Below, in pieces: positions 5,148 through 5,814 of a DNA stretch of 5,814 nt; within the stretch, counting starts at the first letter, position 1; every line of letters begins with the position of its first letter. Source of the DNA: Phycisphaeraceae bacterium (GTDB taxonomy: Bacteria; Planctomycetota; Phycisphaerae; Phycisphaerales; UBA1924); NCBI GenBank assembly GCA_009827205.1, contig WUAK01000183.1:1-5814 (forward strand), written 5' to 3'. Below the pieces are notes generated by a model that was given only the letters and a program-made list of their open reading frames with translations, did no database searches and was not told where the DNA came from. Position numbers and translations under genes: made by a program.

Positions 5148-5814
5148 ATGGCTGAGCACAGAGTCGAATCGATCAATAAGGAAGCAGATCCCTGCTGCAG
5201 CCCGGGCTGCTGCGAAGAGACAGAATCTGCTTCAGCAACCGATGTGCACGACAAGGTGCGCGAGGGTTACGCCGAAATCGCGCGATCTGGCCAGTGGTCG
5301 GGCGTGAGCGCTGAGCCTCAGGACGCGTCGTGCTGCGGCGGGGGCGGCTGCTGCGGCCCGACAACACTGACCGCCTACGATGTCGCGCGTGCGGTGGGCT
5401 ACGCCGAGTCGGATCTCACAGTCCTCCCCGGTGGCGCGAACATGGGGCTCTCCTGTGGCAACCCGAACGCGCTGGCCGCGCTCCATGAAGGCGAGACCGT
5501 AATTGATCTTGGTTCAGGCGGGGGGTTCGACTGCTTTATCGCAGGGCCCAAGGTCGGCGCGAGCGGCAGTGTCATCGGTGTCGACATGACGCCCGAGATG
5601 CTCAGCAAGGCTCGTGGGAATGTCGCAAGCTACCAGCAGCGCTCCGGGCTCAGCAACGTCGAGTTCAGGCTGGGTGAGATCGAGAACATCCCCGTGCCCG
5701 ACGCGAGCGCGGATGTCGTGATCTCCAACTGCGTGATCAACCTCTCGCCCGACAAGGACCGCGTGTGGCGCGAGGTTGCACGCGTGCTCAAACCGGGCGG
5801 CAGGGTTGCAATCT
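5148..5814 (+). CDS. arsM: Arsenite S-adenosylmethionine methyltransferase (3'-truncated)
   Basis: ArsM methylates arsenite using SAM, giving methylated and finally volatile arsenicals, in the cytoplasm. The first 222 residues are present and the window ends inside the gene. SAM-binding motif I is VIDLGSGGGFDCF (118-130), followed by VIGVDMTPEMLSKAR (142-156). Two of the three cysteines used by characterised ArsM enzymes are visible: Cys103 in GLSCGNP and Cys195 in SNCVINLSPDK. The third would lie beyond the edge. VLKPGGRVAI (213-222) is the usual post-motif strand. The N-terminus has four Cys-Cys pairs: C16-C17, C21-C22, C62-C63 and C68-C69. The 62-69 group (SCCGGGGCCG) is, from memory, common in bacterial members; the 16-22 group (CCSPGCC) looks additional. 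Full length is expected at roughly 270-390 aa. The ATG has an excellent Shine-Dalgarno. Confidence 0.95.
   Translation, partial: MAEHRVESINKEADPCCSPGCCEETESASATDVHDKVREGYAEIARSGQWSGVSAEPQDASCCGGGGCCGPTTLTAYDVARAVGYAESDLTVLPGGANMGLSCGNPNALAALHEGETVIDLGSGGGFDCFIAGPKVGASGSVIGVDMTPEMLSKARGNVASYQQRSGLSNVEFRLGEIENIPVPDASADVVISNCVINLSPDKDRVWREVARVLKPGGRVAI

Noticed and set aside
1..5814. CRISPR array, insertion sequence, tRNA or attachment site
   Set aside because: No spaced direct repeats, transposase motifs, terminal inverted repeats or tRNA-like cloverleaf were seen on either strand.

Overview
The window looks like chromosomal DNA from a GC-rich, diderm bacterium. The best guess is a planctomycete of the Phycisphaerae type. 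This rests on the style of the lamin-tail-domain protein (DxNxDG insert), Sec and lipoprotein signal peptides, a putative outer-membrane barrel ending in Phe, and the sequence style of the ArsR and ArsM proteins. The assignment is inference, as there is no rRNA or marker gene. Bases 1-14 are not genomic: they match the 3' end of the Illumina read-1 adapter, so the left edge is an untrimmed contig end.

Layout: (1) A 5'-truncated GT4-type glycosyltransferase lies on the + strand (15-887). (2) Converging on it with a 5-base gap is a run of six minus-strand genes (4145 down to 893). In transcription order they are a secreted or outer-membrane barrel-like protein, two tandem paralogous small lipoproteins, a secreted lamin-tail-domain protein, an isolated NuoE-type [2Fe-2S] subunit, and a 68-aa charged protein. 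Gaps are 8-61 bases and no convincing terminator was seen, so cotranscription is plausible. (3) Divergent from this run, across about 100 bases, is a + strand arsenic block: arsC (thioredoxin-coupled arsenate reductase), arsR (As(III)-type repressor) and arsM (arsenite methyltransferase, cut by the right edge).

ArsC would reduce arsenate to arsenite, ArsM would methylate arsenite using SAM, and ArsR would sense arsenite. No arsenite efflux pump is visible, but one could lie beyond the right edge. The most striking non-coding signal is a 34-base interrupted dyad (4741-4774). It overlaps the predicted arsR -10 box and the proposed arsR ATG, and is a strong candidate for the ArsR operator. It would control arsR-arsM separately from the upstream arsC.

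The rest is accessory or poorly characterised envelope material. The tandem lipoprotein pair and the orphan nuoE are the points most worth comparing with related genomes.
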